NCBI GenBank assembly: GCA_022360315.1
Contig: JAKSDA010000577.1
Location: forward strand, 30,532-94,531
Origin: Pseudomonadota bacterium
GTDB lineage: Bacteria > Myxococcota_A > Polyangia > Haliangiales > Haliangiaceae
DNA length: 64,000 nt
Reading direction: 5' to 3'
Notes under the pieces: generated by a model
Told to the model about the DNA's origin: nothing
Databases searched by the model: none
What the model saw: the letters and a program-made list of their open reading frames with translations, nothing else
Position numbers and translations under genes: made by a program
Part shown: in pieces, positions 1 to 9,278 of the stretch
Position numbering within the stretch: position 1 is the first letter of the stretch
Layout: the number at the start of each line of letters is the position of its first letter

Positions 1-477
1 ATCGGACAGGGCGATCTCAACGGCGCGATCGTGTTTTTGAAGGGATTTGACAGCATGGAAACCAATGTCACTCTCTTTGGACTTCGCGATTGTTATCGCG
101 GGCCCGAGGCGGTTGAAGATCTCGTCGCCGGGGCGATGAGCGAAGAGAGGCAACGCTACGAACGGCGGCTGGGATTTCTCGCCACGATTGGAAACAACGC
201 CCCGTTCATCGGCCTGTTCGGGACCGTACTGGGCATCATTCACGCATTCCAGGATCTTTCGGGCAATATGGCCGAGGCCAGCACAATCGTCATGGCCGGC
301 ATCAGCGAGGCACTGGTCGCCACGGCAGTGGGACTCCTGGTCGCGGTTCCCGCGGTCATCGCGTTCAATACGTTCAAGAGCAAGGTGAAAATCCGCACCA
401 GTCACGCCGATCTGCTCGCCAAATGGCTGCTCGCCCAGCTCAAGGGTGACGACCAACCGAAGCGAGACGAGGGCTGA
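1..477 (+). CDS. exbB: MotA/TolQ/ExbB proton-channel family protein, 5'-truncated by window edge
   Basis: This inner-membrane proton channel subunit would form the ExbB-ExbD-TonB complex that energises outer-membrane receptors. The reading frame is open from base 1, so the N-terminus and first transmembrane helix lie outside the window. The visible part has the family's cytoplasmic helix (ERRLGFLATIGNNAPFIGLFG), the conserved GTVLGIIHAF segment and a second hydrophobic hairpin (ISEALVATAVGLLVAVPAVIAF). It is followed after 8 bases by exbD and then tonB, which favours ExbB over MotA or TolQ. The product is clear; TolQ remains possible because this family is hard to split by sequence alone. Confidence 0.9.
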   Translation: MGQGDLNGAIVFLKGFDSMETNVTLFGLRDCYRGPEAVEDLVAGAMSEERQRYERRLGFLATIGNNAPFIGLFGTVLGIIHAFQDLSGNMAEASTIVMAGISEALVATAVGLLVAVPAVIAFNTFKSKVKIRTSHADLLAKWLLAQLKGDDQPKRDEG

Positions 478-485
478 GGACCGCT

Positions 486-896
486 ATGGCTGGATTCGTA
501 GAAGATAGCGATGATGTCATCGCAGCCATCAATATCACTCCTTTCGTCGACATCATGCTCGTCTTGTTGATCATCTTCATGGTCACATCGTCCTATATCG
601 CCAGAGCCAGCATGCAGGTTGAATTGCCGCGCGCGGCCAGCGCCGGCGAAGCAGTCGAATCGACGATCAATATCATTGTGGACAAAGAGGGCGAGTTATC
701 CCTCAATGGAACGCCGGCAAGCGCTGACGCGATCGCTCGAAAAGTTCGCCTCGAGCGCCGGCAAAATGCCAAGGTGCAAGCGGTGATCGCCGCCGACAAG
801 GGCGTTTCATACGGCCGGGTCATGGCTGTCATCGACCTGGTCAAACAAAACGGCGTGACCAGCTTTGCCCTGGACATCGAACGAGAATCGACCTAG
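486..896 (+). CDS. exbD: ExbD/TolR family biopolymer transport protein
   Basis: ExbD subunit of the TonB energising complex, 136 residues, the usual family length. One N-terminal transmembrane helix (about residues 20-38) carries the conserved NITPFVDIMLVLLIIFMV region, including the aspartate needed for proton flow. The periplasmic domain follows (INIIVDKEGELSLNG, then VQAVIAADKGVSYGRVMAVIDL). It sits 8 bases after the ExbB-like gene and 3 bases before tonB, so the three are surely one transcript. I see nothing unusual. Confidence 0.95.
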   Translation: MAGFVEDSDDVIAAINITPFVDIMLVLLIIFMVTSSYIARASMQVELPRAASAGEAVESTINIIVDKEGELSLNGTPASADAIARKVRLERRQNAKVQAVIAADKGVSYGRVMAVIDLVKQNGVTSFALDIEREST

Positions 897-899
897 ACC

Positions 900-1829
900 A
901 TGACTCCTGCCCACATCCTTTACAGGCGCGGGCGCGAGTTCCGCGACCGGGAACGCGCCCGGCGCAGCCGAGGGCAAGAACGCCTGGCCGCGCGCATAAA
1001 GACGCCGATCGCAGCTCAAAATCGCCAAATCGATCCGCTCGACCGCTACGCCTCCACATTGGGTGCAGTCGGTAAGGGCACGGCCATCGTCCTCGCCGCC
1101 GCTCTTGTCCACGCCGCGACCATTGCGGCGCTTTTGTTCACCGCCCGGCCCCATACGGCTGACCCACCAAAAAGCCAGCCGATTCGAGTTACTGTGGTCG
1201 AGCCAAAAAACGAGCTGAAGCCCGAGCCCAAAAAAGTCGTCGCCGAGCCGGAGCCCAGTGCGACAGTGGCGAAAAAACCGCCGCCAAAGCGCAAAAAACG
1301 CCGTCGCCGAGTCAGGCCGAAAAAGCCGGCCGAGGCCACTCCACCGCCGGCCAGGACAGCCCATACGCCGCGGCGAATTGTCGGCATCAATATGGCCGCG
1401 ACCGTGTCGGGCGGCAGCGGGCCGGGATACGCCGTGGGCAATACGGTGCGCGGCCAGACCGCCCGCCGGGCTCGAGATCCCGTGCAAAGCAGTGCGCGAG
1501 CTCAGCCCAGCGCCAATCGCCGGGCCCGTTTTGTCCCCTCGGCCGGGGCATCCTTTGCCAAACCGCGCCGGCTTCGCCCGATCAAACCGATCTACCCAAA
1601 ACTGCTGCGGGCGCGCAGTATCGAAGGAGACGTAGTGGTGTCGGTGATCATCTCGGCCAGTGGCCAGGTCACCCGGGCCACGTTGGCCCAGCCGTCGCGA
1701 TACGCCGAGTTTAACAGGTCCGCACTGGCCGCTGCACGCCGCCAGAGGTTCGCACCGGCGCGCAAAAACGGCGAGCCCATCGAATACAACCTCACCTACA
1801 CCTATCGTTTTCGCCTCGATGAAACCTGA
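900..1829 (+). CDS. tonB: energy transducer TonB
   Basis: TonB spans the periplasm and passes proton-motive energy from ExbBD to outer-membrane receptors. The 309-residue protein has an arginine-rich cytoplasmic N-terminus about 55 residues long, one transmembrane helix (about 60-80), and a proline/lysine-rich spacer with EPKNELKPEPKK and KKPPPKRKKRRRR. A C-terminal TonB domain follows from about residue 225 (IKPIYPKLLRARSIEGDVVV, then AARRQRFAPARKNGEPI). The long charged N-terminal tail is larger than in enterobacterial TonB. It follows exbD by 3 bases, and a lipoprotein and a TonB-dependent receptor follow it, which together make a complete uptake module. Confidence 0.93.
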   Translation: MTPAHILYRRGREFRDRERARRSRGQERLAARIKTPIAAQNRQIDPLDRYASTLGAVGKGTAIVLAAALVHAATIAALLFTARPHTADPPKSQPIRVTVVEPKNELKPEPKKVVAEPEPSATVAKKPPPKRKKRRRRVRPKKPAEATPPPARTAHTPRRIVGINMAATVSGGSGPGYAVGNTVRGQTARRARDPVQSSARAQPSANRRARFVPSAGASFAKPRRLRPIKPIYPKLLRARSIEGDVVVSVIISASGQVTRATLAQPSRYAEFNRSALAAARRQRFAPARKNGEPIEYNLTYTYRFRLDET

Positions 1830-1876
1830 ACAGAAGTGCATCAGTCATGGATCAAACAAGGCGTAGGAGCGGACTC

Positions 1877-2875
1877 ATGAACACGTTTTTCTCGAGACTC
1901 AACTGCCCGCGCAGGGCTGCGCTGATCATATATATTGTCATCTCGCTGACCGGGGTTTTTGCCCTCGGCGGATGCGCCGACGAACTGGCTGCATACAACG
2001 AGCTGAGCGAATTTCGCGTACTCGCGCTGCGGTCGAGCCAGCCGGTGCTGGCCCCGGACGCTGTTGCCACGGTGGAACCGCTGGTCTTTGTACCCGGCGA
2101 AACAGCTGTCTCGTACGCCTGGTCGTGGTGCCCGCTGCCCGCCGAAGAAGATGGCGATCTGCGCTGTGCCATCGCTCATGAAGATCTTGCGGCGACCGTG
2201 CGCAAGCACGCCGGCACGAGCGAGATCACTGTCCCGGCCTACGATCTCGGCTCGGCTGACTCGGTTCAGTTCGGACATTTTTTGCCCGCACAATCGCTTG
2301 CCGCAATCTGTTACGAGCTGGCCCAAAAAGGGATTTCCCGGCCGCTCGAGCTACCTGATTGCGAGGTCGGAATGCCCTTTGTGATCACTCTGCGGGCCGA
2401 GTCCGGCACTGCGGTGACCGCGGCCAAAGAACTCGTGCTGCTGGCCTCGGAGCCGCAGGCGCTCAATCAGAATCCACTGATTCGAGGCGTCTCTGTGGCT
2501 GCGGTCGATGACTCTGCCGGCACCCCGATGACCATGCCGGCAGACCAGCCGATCCCCCTGGCACAAGAAACCGAATACGAGCTGATCCTGGATATCGCGC
2601 CCGACTCGGTGGAACGCTATCGCCCGGTAAAGGACAGCCAGGACAGTCCGGCACCGACCGAACGGGCCGAGCAGCTGGCCATCACCTGGTTTGTCGAAGG
2701 GGGCGAGACCGAATTCACCCGGACCAGTTTCATCGAAGGCGAATCCGATCTCGACACGGCCTCGCGCAATCAGTGGACGACACCGGCGCAGAGCGGCAAC
2801 GCCGAGCTTCATTTCGTGATACGCGATGATCGGGGTGGGCTGAACTGGTTGAGCCGCCAGGCCGTCATCGAATAA
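1877..2875 (+). CDS. lipoprotein of unknown function in the TonB operon
   Basis: Predicted lipoprotein of 332 residues. I chose ATG 1877 over the in-frame ATG at 1847 because a TAGGAG sequence lies about 8 bases upstream and it yields a compact signal peptide ending in a lipobox (VFALGGC). The mature part starts CADELAAYNELSEFRVLALR and has several beta-rich stretches reminiscent of Ig-like folds, with paired cysteines near WSWCPLP and LRCAI. I recognise no catalytic motif. It lies between tonB and a TonB-dependent receptor, so it may be a surface or periplasmic accessory of the receptor; that role is inferred from position only. Confidence 0.8.
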   Translation: MNTFFSRLNCPRRAALIIYIVISLTGVFALGGCADELAAYNELSEFRVLALRSSQPVLAPDAVATVEPLVFVPGETAVSYAWSWCPLPAEEDGDLRCAIAHEDLAATVRKHAGTSEITVPAYDLGSADSVQFGHFLPAQSLAAICYELAQKGISRPLELPDCEVGMPFVITLRAESGTAVTAAKELVLLASEPQALNQNPLIRGVSVAAVDDSAGTPMTMPADQPIPLAQETEYELILDIAPDSVERYRPVKDSQDSPAPTERAEQLAITWFVEGGETEFTRTSFIEGESDLDTASRNQWTTPAQSGNAELHFVIRDDRGGLNWLSRQAVIE

Positions 2876-2883
2876 CAGAACGT

Positions 2884-2997
2884 GGCCGGGATACCCGGCC
2901 AGCTCAACAACGATCGAATATCCGGCCGCCCGAAGGCTTGCCATTGCTCGACGGGACGTCCGGCCGACCTGGCCGGGATATCCGGCCAGCCCAGCAA
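2884..2997. repeat. two 27-bp palindromic GGCCGG repeats between lipoprotein and receptor genes
   Basis: Two near-identical copies (2884-2910 and 2971-2997, three mismatches) each begin with the self-complementary core GGCCGGGATAYCCGGCC and end with AGCYCARCAA. Two further TCCGGCCG cores lie between them. The cores can fold as 7-bp stems. They sit directly after the lipoprotein stop and before the receptor ribosome site, so they could end or stabilise the mRNA, or be a small interspersed palindromic element. Confidence 0.6.
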
Positions 2998-3032
2998 CCT
3001 TCGCCCGAATTTTCGCGATAAAGGAGGTCTCT

Positions 3033-5681
3033 GTGTCTCTCTGTCGAACTGTCCGGTCCCTGAGCGCCGTGGCTGCGCTCGGATTGATCGCGTGTCTTTT
3101 CACGCCAAATGTGCTCGCCCAGGCCGAGGATCCGGCCGATGCCGAGGTCACGACCCCACCCACGCTGACTCGCTTTGTCAAAGCCGAATACCCCAAATCT
3201 GCAGCCGAGCAGGGCATCACAGCAGTCGTGGTGCTCGAGATCGATGTCGACGAACACGGTGCAGTCGAACAGGTGCGCGTGGTCGAGCCGGCCGATCCGC
3301 CGGGCCATGGCTTTGACGAGGCCGCGGTCGCAGCGGTACGACAGTTCGAGTTCGAGCCGGCCAGGCTGGGCGACGATCCCATCCCGGTCCGCATCACCTA
3401 TCGCTATGGCTTCACTCTCGAGCCCAAAAACCCAGCCCCCGAATCGGTCTCCGAGACGGACCCGGCACCGCGGCGGGCGCCGGTGGTCAATTATCGCGGC
3501 AAAGTGCTCGAGCGCGGTACACGCAAACCCATGGTCGGGATCACGGTGCTGGCATATCGCGGTCGCGGCGAAAACGCCCAGGGCTTCGAGGCCGACACCG
3601 ACGGGCAAGGCGAATTCTCGTTCTCCGATCTGACCACCGGCGAATGGCAGATCGCGATCGAAAACGACGGGTATCACCGTTTTGGTACCAGCGAAACCAT
3701 TGCGGCCGACTCGGTCACCAGCGTTGTCTACTACATCGAACGAGTCAATCCATTCGATATCACAGTGACCGCGACACGACCGCGCAAAGAGGTCACCCGA
3801 CATACCATCGCGAGCCAGGAAATCGATATGGTGCCGGGCAATTTTGGCGATCCCCTGTCCGTGGTACAGAATCTCCCCGGCGTGGCCCGCACCGAATTTG
3901 GCAGCGGCGAGATCGTCGCGCGCGGTTCGTCGCCCGAGGATACAGGCACCTTGATCGAGGGGATCAGCGGGCTCAACCTGTATCATTTTGGTGGCCTGCG
4001 CAGCATCATCCCCAGCGCCATGCTGGACAGTGTCGATTTTTACCCGGGTAATTTTTCGGCGGTTCACGGACCATATACCGGGGGTCTGCTCGATGTCCGG
4101 CTCAAACGGCGGACCGCTGAAACCGTCGATGGATATGTCGATATCAATCTTTTCGACACCGGCGTATATGTCGAGGTCCCGCTGAGCAAGCGCGCATCGA
4201 TCGCGGTCGGTGGCCGGCGCAGCTATGTCGATGTGGTGCTGGGCGAAGCGCTGGCCGGAAGCGATTCGGTCAGTCTAGTGACCGCGCCGAGGTACTACGA
4301 CGGCCAGGTGCTCGCGCAGTGGCGGCCCAATGACGCCCACTCGCTCCGGTTCTTTGCCATGGCCTCGAACGACGCGTTCGAACTGGTCACCACAAATGCC
4401 AAGGACGGCGACATTCGCGCCGAGAGCGGTGAGGCGTCGAGCAAACAATCGTACGCACACCTCGCCCTCTACGACGAATACACACCCAGCGCCTCGTTCA
4501 AGGCCGACATGCAACTCGGCGTCTCGTACGTCACGCAAAACGACCGCTTCGCCGGAATGTTCATCGAAGCGACCTTGTCCGAAGTGTTCAGCCGCGCGGT
4601 CGCGACCTGGAAGATCGCCCGGCCAGTGTCGCTGACCCTGGGCGGAGATATGCGAGTCGGCCGCGGCGTGGCAGATGCTCGTCTGGGCCGTCTTGCCGGC
4701 GAGGGCGAGATGGTAACCGGGCCGCCGCTTGAAGACATCACCGAGTTCAACGAGGAGAGGACCTCGACCACGGGCTCTCTTTTCATCGAGGCCTCGCTTT
4801 CGCCGCTGCACAGACTCACCATCGTGCCGGGTGTTCGCGCCGATGTGCAGCCGTGGATCGAATCGGTCACCGTGGACCCGCGACTCACCGCGCGCCTGCA
4901 GGTTCACGATCGAGTCGCGCTCAAGGCCGGCGCCGGTCTGTTTCAGCAAGCTCCGCAGATCATCGAAGTCCTGGAACAGTACGGCAATCCCGATCTCAAG
5001 GCCGAAGAAGCCGTGCATTACTCCTTTGGCGCCGAGTGGACTGCCCATGATCATCTGTTTGTCGAGGCGACCGGGTTCTACAAAGAAATGGACAATCTGG
5101 TCACCTCCACCGACGAGCTGGTCATGCGCGACGGCACTCTCACACCGCTCCGCTACCAGAGTGACGGCAGCGGACGGACCTGGGGTGTTGAGTTGATGGT
5201 GCGCCACAAACTGGCCAATCGATTCTTTGGCTGGCTGTCCTACACCTACTCGCGCTCGGAACGCCGCGACCCCGGAGAAGACGCATTTCGGCTCTTCGAC
5301 TACGACCAACCTCATATCGTGACGTTCACCGGGTCCTATAAGTTGCCGCGCAACTGGGAAATCGGCGCCCGCATGCGGTTGGTCAGCGGACAACCCAATA
5401 CGCCGATCGTCGGGGCCTACTACGATGTCGATCTCGACCAGTACACACCGATTGCCGGCGCGACCAATTCAGAGCGCAATGGCTCGTTTCACCAGCTCGA
5501 CGTGCGAATCGATAAACGCTGGGTATTCGACACCTGGCGACTCAGCGCCTATCTCGATATACAGAATGTCTATAATCAAAAAAATCCGGCAGGATATATA
5601 TATAAGTATGACTACACCGAACGCGAAGTCATCTCGGGATTGCCAATTTTTCCCGCCCTCGGCATCCGTGGTGATTTCTGA
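3033..5681 (+). CDS. TonB-dependent receptor with N-terminal TonB-like domain and carboxypeptidase-regulatory-like domain
   Basis: Outer-membrane active transporter, 882 residues. It starts at GTG 3033, placed by a strong AAGGAGG at 3021-3027. Order of parts: signal peptide ending near NVLAQA; a domain like the TonB C-terminus (about 50-130, YPKSAAEQGITAVVVLEI and VRQFEFEPARLG); a carboxypeptidase-regulatory-like beta domain (about 152-235, GKVLERGTRKPMVGITVLAY); a plug domain (about 245-360, DPLSVVQNLPGVARTEFGSG); and a 22-strand-type barrel to the C-terminus, which ends in F. A TonB-like domain in the same chain as the receptor is odd against the classical family. The substrate cannot be read from sequence. 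It is downstream of exbB-exbD-tonB, probably its dedicated energiser. Confidence 0.92.
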   Translation: MSLCRTVRSLSAVAALGLIACLFTPNVLAQAEDPADAEVTTPPTLTRFVKAEYPKSAAEQGITAVVVLEIDVDEHGAVEQVRVVEPADPPGHGFDEAAVAAVRQFEFEPARLGDDPIPVRITYRYGFTLEPKNPAPESVSETDPAPRRAPVVNYRGKVLERGTRKPMVGITVLAYRGRGENAQGFEADTDGQGEFSFSDLTTGEWQIAIENDGYHRFGTSETIAADSVTSVVYYIERVNPFDITVTATRPRKEVTRHTIASQEIDMVPGNFGDPLSVVQNLPGVARTEFGSGEIVARGSSPEDTGTLIEGISGLNLYHFGGLRSIIPSAMLDSVDFYPGNFSAVHGPYTGGLLDVRLKRRTAETVDGYVDINLFDTGVYVEVPLSKRASIAVGGRRSYVDVVLGEALAGSDSVSLVTAPRYYDGQVLAQWRPNDAHSLRFFAMASNDAFELVTTNAKDGDIRAESGEASSKQSYAHLALYDEYTPSASFKADMQLGVSYVTQNDRFAGMFIEATLSEVFSRAVATWKIARPVSLTLGGDMRVGRGVADARLGRLAGEGEMVTGPPLEDITEFNEERTSTTGSLFIEASLSPLHRLTIVPGVRADVQPWIESVTVDPRLTARLQVHDRVALKAGAGLFQQAPQIIEVLEQYGNPDLKAEEAVHYSFGAEWTAHDHLFVEATGFYKEMDNLVTSTDELVMRDGTLTPLRYQSDGSGRTWGVELMVRHKLANRFFGWLSYTYSRSERRDPGEDAFRLFDYDQPHIVTFTGSYKLPRNWEIGARMRLVSGQPNTPIVGAYYDVDLDQYTPIAGATNSERNGSFHQLDVRIDKRWVFDTWRLSAYLDIQNVYNQKNPAGYIYKYDYTEREVISGLPIFPALGIRGDF

Positions 5682-5782
5682 GCAGGTCCGGCCGGGTCCT
5701 TGCTCGTGGTCGGACCGGGCCAGTGAGTAGCCGGGGCCGATTTGTCGTGTAACCGGCCGCGTCGGGGCGCGTACGACAAACT

Positions 5783-6304
5783 ATGCGCCACCAACTAACT
5801 TGGAAATCCTCAGGTATCTTGCTCCTTGGTCTCGCCCTGTCGGGCGCTGCCTGCAGCGATGACGACGATGACACGGAAAACACCGGCGACGTGCCGACAG
5901 ATGCGAGCGAGCTGTTTACGTTCCTCTCGGCCGATAACTATCGCAGCTTTGCTGCGGAAACCGAGGTACACAGCCCCAACGGGAACAGTCCACACAAAGA
6001 CGTGCGAGTGTTCGTCAACTCGATTCTCGAGGATTCCCTGAAGGCCGGAAACAGCGAGCACCCGGTCGGTTCCGCGTCGGTCAAAGAGCTCTATGAAGCC
6101 GATAAAACCACCTTGATGGGCTGGGCTGTCATGGTCAAGACCAACGCTCAGAGCAACGGCGGCCAGGGTTGGTATTGGTATGAGATATTCAGTACCACAG
6201 ATGGGTCGAATCCAGATTTCGACGGCAATGGCCTTGTCGCGTGCATAGGTTGTCACGCTACCGGTGGCACAGACTTCTTCCGGACCCCGTATCCGCTAGA
6301 GTAA
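5783..6304 (+). CDS. secreted lipoprotein with a c-type haem motif (cytochrome P460-like)
   Basis: Protein of 173 residues with a signal peptide and lipobox (ALSGAAC), then an acidic linker (DDDDD). The C-terminal part holds a single haem-binding CIGCH motif (C154, C157, H158) after a region rich in aromatic residues (GWYWYEIF). The overall pattern, with KELYEADKTTLMGWAVMVK ahead of the haem site near the C-terminus, resembles cytochrome P460-like domains, but I hold that family name loosely. It would act outside the inner membrane as a one-haem redox protein. It stands alone about 100 bases after the receptor gene; any link with that gene is unproven. Confidence 0.75.
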   Translation: MRHQLTWKSSGILLLGLALSGAACSDDDDDTENTGDVPTDASELFTFLSADNYRSFAAETEVHSPNGNSPHKDVRVFVNSILEDSLKAGNSEHPVGSASVKELYEADKTTLMGWAVMVKTNAQSNGGQGWYWYEIFSTTDGSNPDFDGNGLVACIGCHATGGTDFFRTPYPLE

Positions 6305-6601
6305 CCCGCGCGCCCTCCTACCGACACACGATCGCGTAGGAAAGATGCAACGTGATCGTGCGCGGCCCGACCGCCTCGCGCTCGGGCTATCATTTTGGGC
6401 AAAGCAGCCCCCCGAACGGCCGGACTTCCGGCCGGCTCGGCCGTTGGCCTCGCAACAGCAACACCTGGTTTGATCCACAACCGATGTGTTTCTGTTTTAG
6501 ACTGCCCCACACAGCGGCCAGCAGCAAAACCCACTCTCGTATTCTCTGTGAGCCCTAACTGCATCCTCTGCAACTCCCACAATGCTTGAACATCGGCTGC
6601 C

Positions 6602-6823
6602 TCAAATCTGAAAGTCTGGTGGCTTGTAGCGGCCATACGGGATGCGCAACCACATGCGCTCGTGACCAAAATAAGCTCCCAGCTTGATCAGTGTATCGAG
6701 AAGGCCGATCTCGGCAGCCAAAATAATCTCACCCGTGGCCGCAAATACCACCAATGAGGTGATGAGCGTGGCTATAAATCTCCAGCTCAGCGCTTTGGCA
6801 ATGCTCCGCTTCCTCGTTTCCAT
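6602..6823 (-). CDS. DUF2061 small membrane protein
   Basis: A 73-residue membrane protein that fits the DUF2061 family: a basic start (METRKRSIAKALSWRFIAT), two hydrophobic segments and the closing signature YFGHERMWLRIPYGRY. Length matches the family. Its biochemical role is not known. It lies downstream of the larger DUF2254 membrane protein on the same strand, separated by an AT-rich stretch that may hold its own promoter. Confidence 0.88.
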   Translation of the reverse strand: METRKRSIAKALSWRFIATLITSLVVFAATGEIILAAEIGLLDTLIKLGAYFGHERMWLRIPYGRYKPPDFQI

Positions 6824-6879
6824 AAGGTTCTCAACTGTATCCTACAGAATTACCGGGAAATCGAGGAAAAATAGCCGGC

Positions 6880-6925
6880 CTAATCGTTAAATATTTGATA
6901 TTATTAATATATTTTTTGTAAATAC
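6880..6925 (-). promoter_or_regulatory. AT-rich island upstream of the DUF2061 gene
   Basis: A run of about 45 bases is almost only A and T in an otherwise GC-rich window. Read on the minus strand it offers TTTACA followed about 16 bases later by TATCAA, a loose sigma-70-like pair upstream of the DUF2061 start at 6823. No experiment or conserved element supports the exact boxes. Confidence 0.3.
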
Positions 6926-7005
6926 CACAGCGGACAAGTCAGGTAACAGGGGCGATCGGCGAATGAGGCAAGATGACGGCCGGAAGCTGAGGCGGCAAAT
7001 TCCAC

Positions 7006-8697
7006 TCAGCTGGGCTCGGTTTGTTTTGGCTCGACGGCTCGCGGTGCGGCGGGGCTCGGTTGTCGGATCGTGGCCGGGCTTTCCCTTCCGGGATCTGTGC
7101 CTGTAGCCGGATTGGTGACTCCCAGCCATTCGAAGTACGTGGCCATTTTCGCCCGCTGTTCGGGCGGCATGTACTCGAAGTTGCGGCCGCGGTCGATGAT
7201 TTCCCAGAAATCTTCCGACTGGACTTTTTCGAGCTGATCGCGAATGACCTGCAGGCGAGTTTTCGGCTCGCTTTTCATGTCCTTTGCGATGAGACGGGCT
7301 TTCTGCTCCTCGCCTGCCGTCAGGTAGTAGGCGGCCAGCTTGACCTGTGCCTTGCGGACTCCGAGCAGGCCTTTCTCCTGGATCTGCTCCTGAAGCGGCT
7401 GATCTAACTCCAAGAACTGATTGAGCATGTCATCCTGATATTCGGCGTCGAGCTCGTGGGCGATCTGGCACAGTGTCGAGACATCGTGGGCCACGGTTTC
7501 GGTCACAAAGGTGAGTTTCCTGTCGTAGCTGACCCGCCCGTAGTAATTCATGTACTTGACCCCGTCCAGGGCGACCTTGCCGTGTCCCTGCCGCAGCATG
7601 GCCTCGACCAGAATCCTGTACTGATTGAGCGCGTTGTAGGCCGTCCGCACGTCGCGCGCATTGAGGGTGAAGCGCAAATACGTGTTCATGTAGTGGAATA
7701 CCAGGGTGATGAGCTCGTTGTCGTTGTGCTTGCCGGCGACTTCGCCGATATAGCGGGTATTGATGGCGATGAGATAATTGATGTCGCGCATCGAGGTGAG
7801 CGCCTCGTTGTAGATGCCGAGGTATTGGCGCAGTATTTTCCATTCGAACCAGGTGCGACGCTCTTCCAGCTCCTTGAGGGATTCGGGATCCATGGCCACG
7901 AAATCGGGATTGGTGCGAATGCTGTCGCCGATGAGAAACCAGCCATCTTCGGCCTTGACCTTGATGGCCAGGTAGCCGAGGCAGTAGTCCTTGAGCGCGT
8001 CCACAGCCCGACTGGCGATGATCTTATCCTTGCCCGAGATCGAGTTGGACGTGATGTCGGTGAGCTCCTCCATGGCCGAGAGGGTCTGCGCCTGAAGCGC
8101 AGCGCAGTGCTCGCGGGATTGCACGTGAGCGGTGATCATGACCGCGTGGACCGCTTGCTGGCGGATTCGCTGGATGATGTTTGTCGGCTCGAGAAACGAG
8201 AATACATAGGCGAAGTAGGGCAACATGAGCACCAGCCCGAACGTGGTTGCGGCCATGACGACCAGGACCAGAGCGCGCGGCACGAAGTTGTTCTGCAGCG
8301 ACATGCTCAGCCATACGCCGCAAACACAGGCCACCACGTAGTAGGCCAGGACCACGATGTTGGTGCGATCGCGCAAAAACATCCGGGCGACCCCGGTGTA
8401 GCGGGCGGCCGAGAGCTGCACGATGATGATGACCACCGTGATGACAATGCCCAGCACCGCGGCAATCATGGCTGCCAATGCACTGACCGCGTCGGTGATC
8501 TTTTCCGGGTCAAACGAGATGTAACGCTCGAGTGGATCGTCCGGGCCCTTTGCTCGCCCGCCGCCAGTGTAGTAGTGATCGAGGGTGTAAAAGACCACGA
8601 AAAAAAGCAGAGCAGTCGCGGCTAGAATTACCGTGGGCATGAGCCAGCGGCTGTTCCAGTTGGGTCGTTCCGTGTTCACGTCAGATCTAGCCCGCAT
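7006..8697 (-). CDS. DUF2254 family membrane protein
   Basis: Integral membrane protein of 563 residues. Four hydrophobic segments lie in the first 190 residues (for example LMPTVILAATALLFFVVFY and AAVLGIVITVVIIIVQL), with the conserved QLSAARYTGVARMFLRDRTN stretch after the second. A long soluble helical region follows, then a low-complexity tail rich in proline, threonine and glutamate. Topology and the SAARY-type motif match DUF2254, whose role is unknown. The ATG at 8697 is the only start that keeps the first helix intact. About 290 bases without a recognisable gene separate it from the divergent arsR-type gene. Confidence 0.85.
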   Translation of the reverse strand: MRARSDVNTERPNWNSRWLMPTVILAATALLFFVVFYTLDHYYTGGGRAKGPDDPLERYISFDPEKITDAVSALAAMIAAVLGIVITVVIIIVQLSAARYTGVARMFLRDRTNIVVLAYYVVACVCGVWLSMSLQNNFVPRALVLVVMAATTFGLVLMLPYFAYVFSFLEPTNIIQRIRQQAVHAVMITAHVQSREHCAALQAQTLSAMEELTDITSNSISGKDKIIASRAVDALKDYCLGYLAIKVKAEDGWFLIGDSIRTNPDFVAMDPESLKELEERRTWFEWKILRQYLGIYNEALTSMRDINYLIAINTRYIGEVAGKHNDNELITLVFHYMNTYLRFTLNARDVRTAYNALNQYRILVEAMLRQGHGKVALDGVKYMNYYGRVSYDRKLTFVTETVAHDVSTLCQIAHELDAEYQDDMLNQFLELDQPLQEQIQEKGLLGVRKAQVKLAAYYLTAGEEQKARLIAKDMKSEPKTRLQVIRDQLEKVQSEDFWEIIDRGRNFEYMPPEQRAKMATYFEWLGVTNPATGTDPGRESPATIRQPSPAAPRAVEPKQTEPS

Positions 8698-8987
8698 TAT
8701 TCACCGCAGTATCGTCGCGAGGTCACATGTGCTGAGGAAGATCCGGTCGACGGTTTCGGCAGAGGCAGTAGATGGTGTGGTGAATAATGCGGATTGGGGC
8801 TCGGAGTGATTCGGTGTGGCAGTGATTCGGACAGGCTTCGTGGTCGAACTGCCCGTACTCCGCAAAGTGCTTGCGCTCGTGTGGTTGACACGACTCGGCG
8901 AATATCGCACAAGAGATGGGAATCAACAACGGATTGGCCGGTCCAAAACGCACGGCCAGGAGCGGTCAGTCGAGTGGCGAATGAACC

Positions 8988-9278
8988 ATGAAAAAAACCA
9001 GCATTGCAGTGTTCGAGGCGTTGTCCCACCCGATGCGCATCAAGATGATCGAACTGCTCGGTCGCAAGGAGCGGCGTATCGATCAACTGAGCGAAAAACT
9101 CAAGATCAATGCGTCTTCGATAAGCCACCACCTGGTAGTCCTGCGCGAGTCGGGGTTGCTCATCACCGAGCGGCGCGGCAAGCCGGCTTACCACTCCATC
9201 AACAAGGAGCTGTTGCGCGCGGCCATCGACGATCTGATCAAGTCGGCCAGGCTCGACGACACAACCGAGGAATCATGA
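8988..9278 (+). CDS. ArsR-family winged-helix transcription regulator
   Basis: Small DNA-binding regulator, 96 residues. The winged-helix fold is seen from AVFEALSHPMRIKMIELL through the recognition helix region NASSISHHLVVLRESGLL to the wing (ITERRGKPAYHSINKE). It has no cysteine cluster of the metal-sensing kind, so it may respond to a non-metal signal or act as a switch without ligand. The neighbours (DUF2254 diverging, universal stress protein downstream) do not reveal a target. Confidence 0.88.
   Translation: MKKTSIAVFEALSHPMRIKMIELLGRKERRIDQLSEKLKINASSISHHLVVLRESGLLITERRGKPAYHSINKELLRAAIDDLIKSARLDDTTEES

Noticed and set aside
807..1841. 344-codon minus-strand frame opposite tonB
   Set aside because: Shadow of tonB produced by high GC; no ribosome site and no recognisable domain.
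2904..4067. 387-codon minus-strand frame opposite the TonB-dependent receptor
   Set aside because: The receptor frame has a strong ribosome site and full domain structure; the antisense frame has neither.
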